DNA from: Brachypterus glaber
Taxonomy: Eukaryota > Arthropoda > Insecta > Coleoptera > Kateretidae
Length of the DNA stretch: 64,000 bases
Assembly: GCA_958510825.1 (NCBI GenBank)
Contig: OY294048.1
Coordinates: 19,609,589 to 19,673,588, forward strand
Reading direction: 5' to 3'
The notes below the pieces were generated by a model that was given only the letters and a program-made list of their open reading frames with translations, did no database searches and was not told the DNA's origin. Position 1 is the stretch's first letter; each line of letters opens with the position of its first letter. Shown in pieces: positions 63,838 to 64,000 of this stretch. A program made the translations under genes and the position numbers.

Positions 63838-64000
63838 TATTTTGCGACTCTTATAAGCTCATAATCACATGCATTTTGCGTGTTCTTATAGGCCCATAAG
63901 AGGTCTCTACTTTTTTTCTGTTGGGTTGGCAACATACAAAAGCCTATCTCTTGACGTTTTGCGTGCAAATGTCAATGTCGATTTAAAGTTTAATTTTTTA
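63838..64000 (-). mobile_element. Repeat element cut by the window edge
   Basis: Reverse complement of about 44870-45041: GCGACTCTTATAAGCTCATAA, TTTTGCGTGTTCTTATAGGC, GGGTTGGCAACA and TTGACGTTTTGCGTGCAAATG are all shared. The rest lies beyond the window. Confidence 0.75.

Overview
The window is AT-rich nuclear DNA from a eukaryote, most likely an insect. Evidence: GT-AG introns with T-rich acceptors; a Jockey-like LINE 3' end with a TAAA tail; many short terminal-inverted-repeat (TIR) elements at TA, TTAA, TAA or 8-bp target duplications; tetranucleotide microsatellites. There are no operons, prokaryotic signals, rRNA or recognisable tRNA genes. The species cannot be fixed from the sequence.

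Only one host gene is convincing: the 3' half of a plus-strand gene in five coding exons (16335-16608, 17222-17248, 18117-18419, 23942-24018, 34799-35003). Phases join into one frame of about 294 residues ending in TGA at 35001-35003. The protein is Ser/Arg-rich, then has a short 'KTMLLKLRRVLNE' helix, a 9-residue microexon, an NPF-containing acidic segment, a coiled coil, an ATQTER motif and a basic Ser/Pro-rich tail with an SxIP (EB1-binding type) motif. A CCSER (coiled-coil serine-rich)-like microtubule plus-end protein is the best guess, not proven. The 5' exons lie upstream of the window.

Almost everything else is repeats. 1-16.3 kb: GATT microsatellite, hAT-like element, tandemly duplicated 486-bp pseudogene-like unit, two copies of a TIR element carrying a 96-bp minisatellite (one split by a LINE 3' end), a TA-flanked 0.9-kb element and a 1.1-kb foldback element. 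16.3-35 kb: the gene, whose introns hold more than a dozen hairpin, foldback, piggyBac-like and CACTA-ended non-autonomous elements; one ends 45 bp before the last acceptor. 35-42 kb: foldback elements directly behind the stop codon and further repeats. 43-53 kb: two 3.4-kb copies of one TIR transposon, each with a conserved 70-nt first exon plus splice donor, mutually dated by nested insertions (hAT MITE, Tc1-like transposase fragment, PIF/Harbinger-like MITE, hairpin MITEs). 55-57 kb: second foldback copy with a paralogous empty site. 58.1-61.95 kb: a nine-unit ~435-bp satellite with dimeric higher-order structure. 62-64 kb: MITEs and diverged repeats.

All calls are from reading; no alignment, database or transcript evidence was available. 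Element ends are usually good to a few bases where TIR and target duplication are visible, otherwise to tens of bases.
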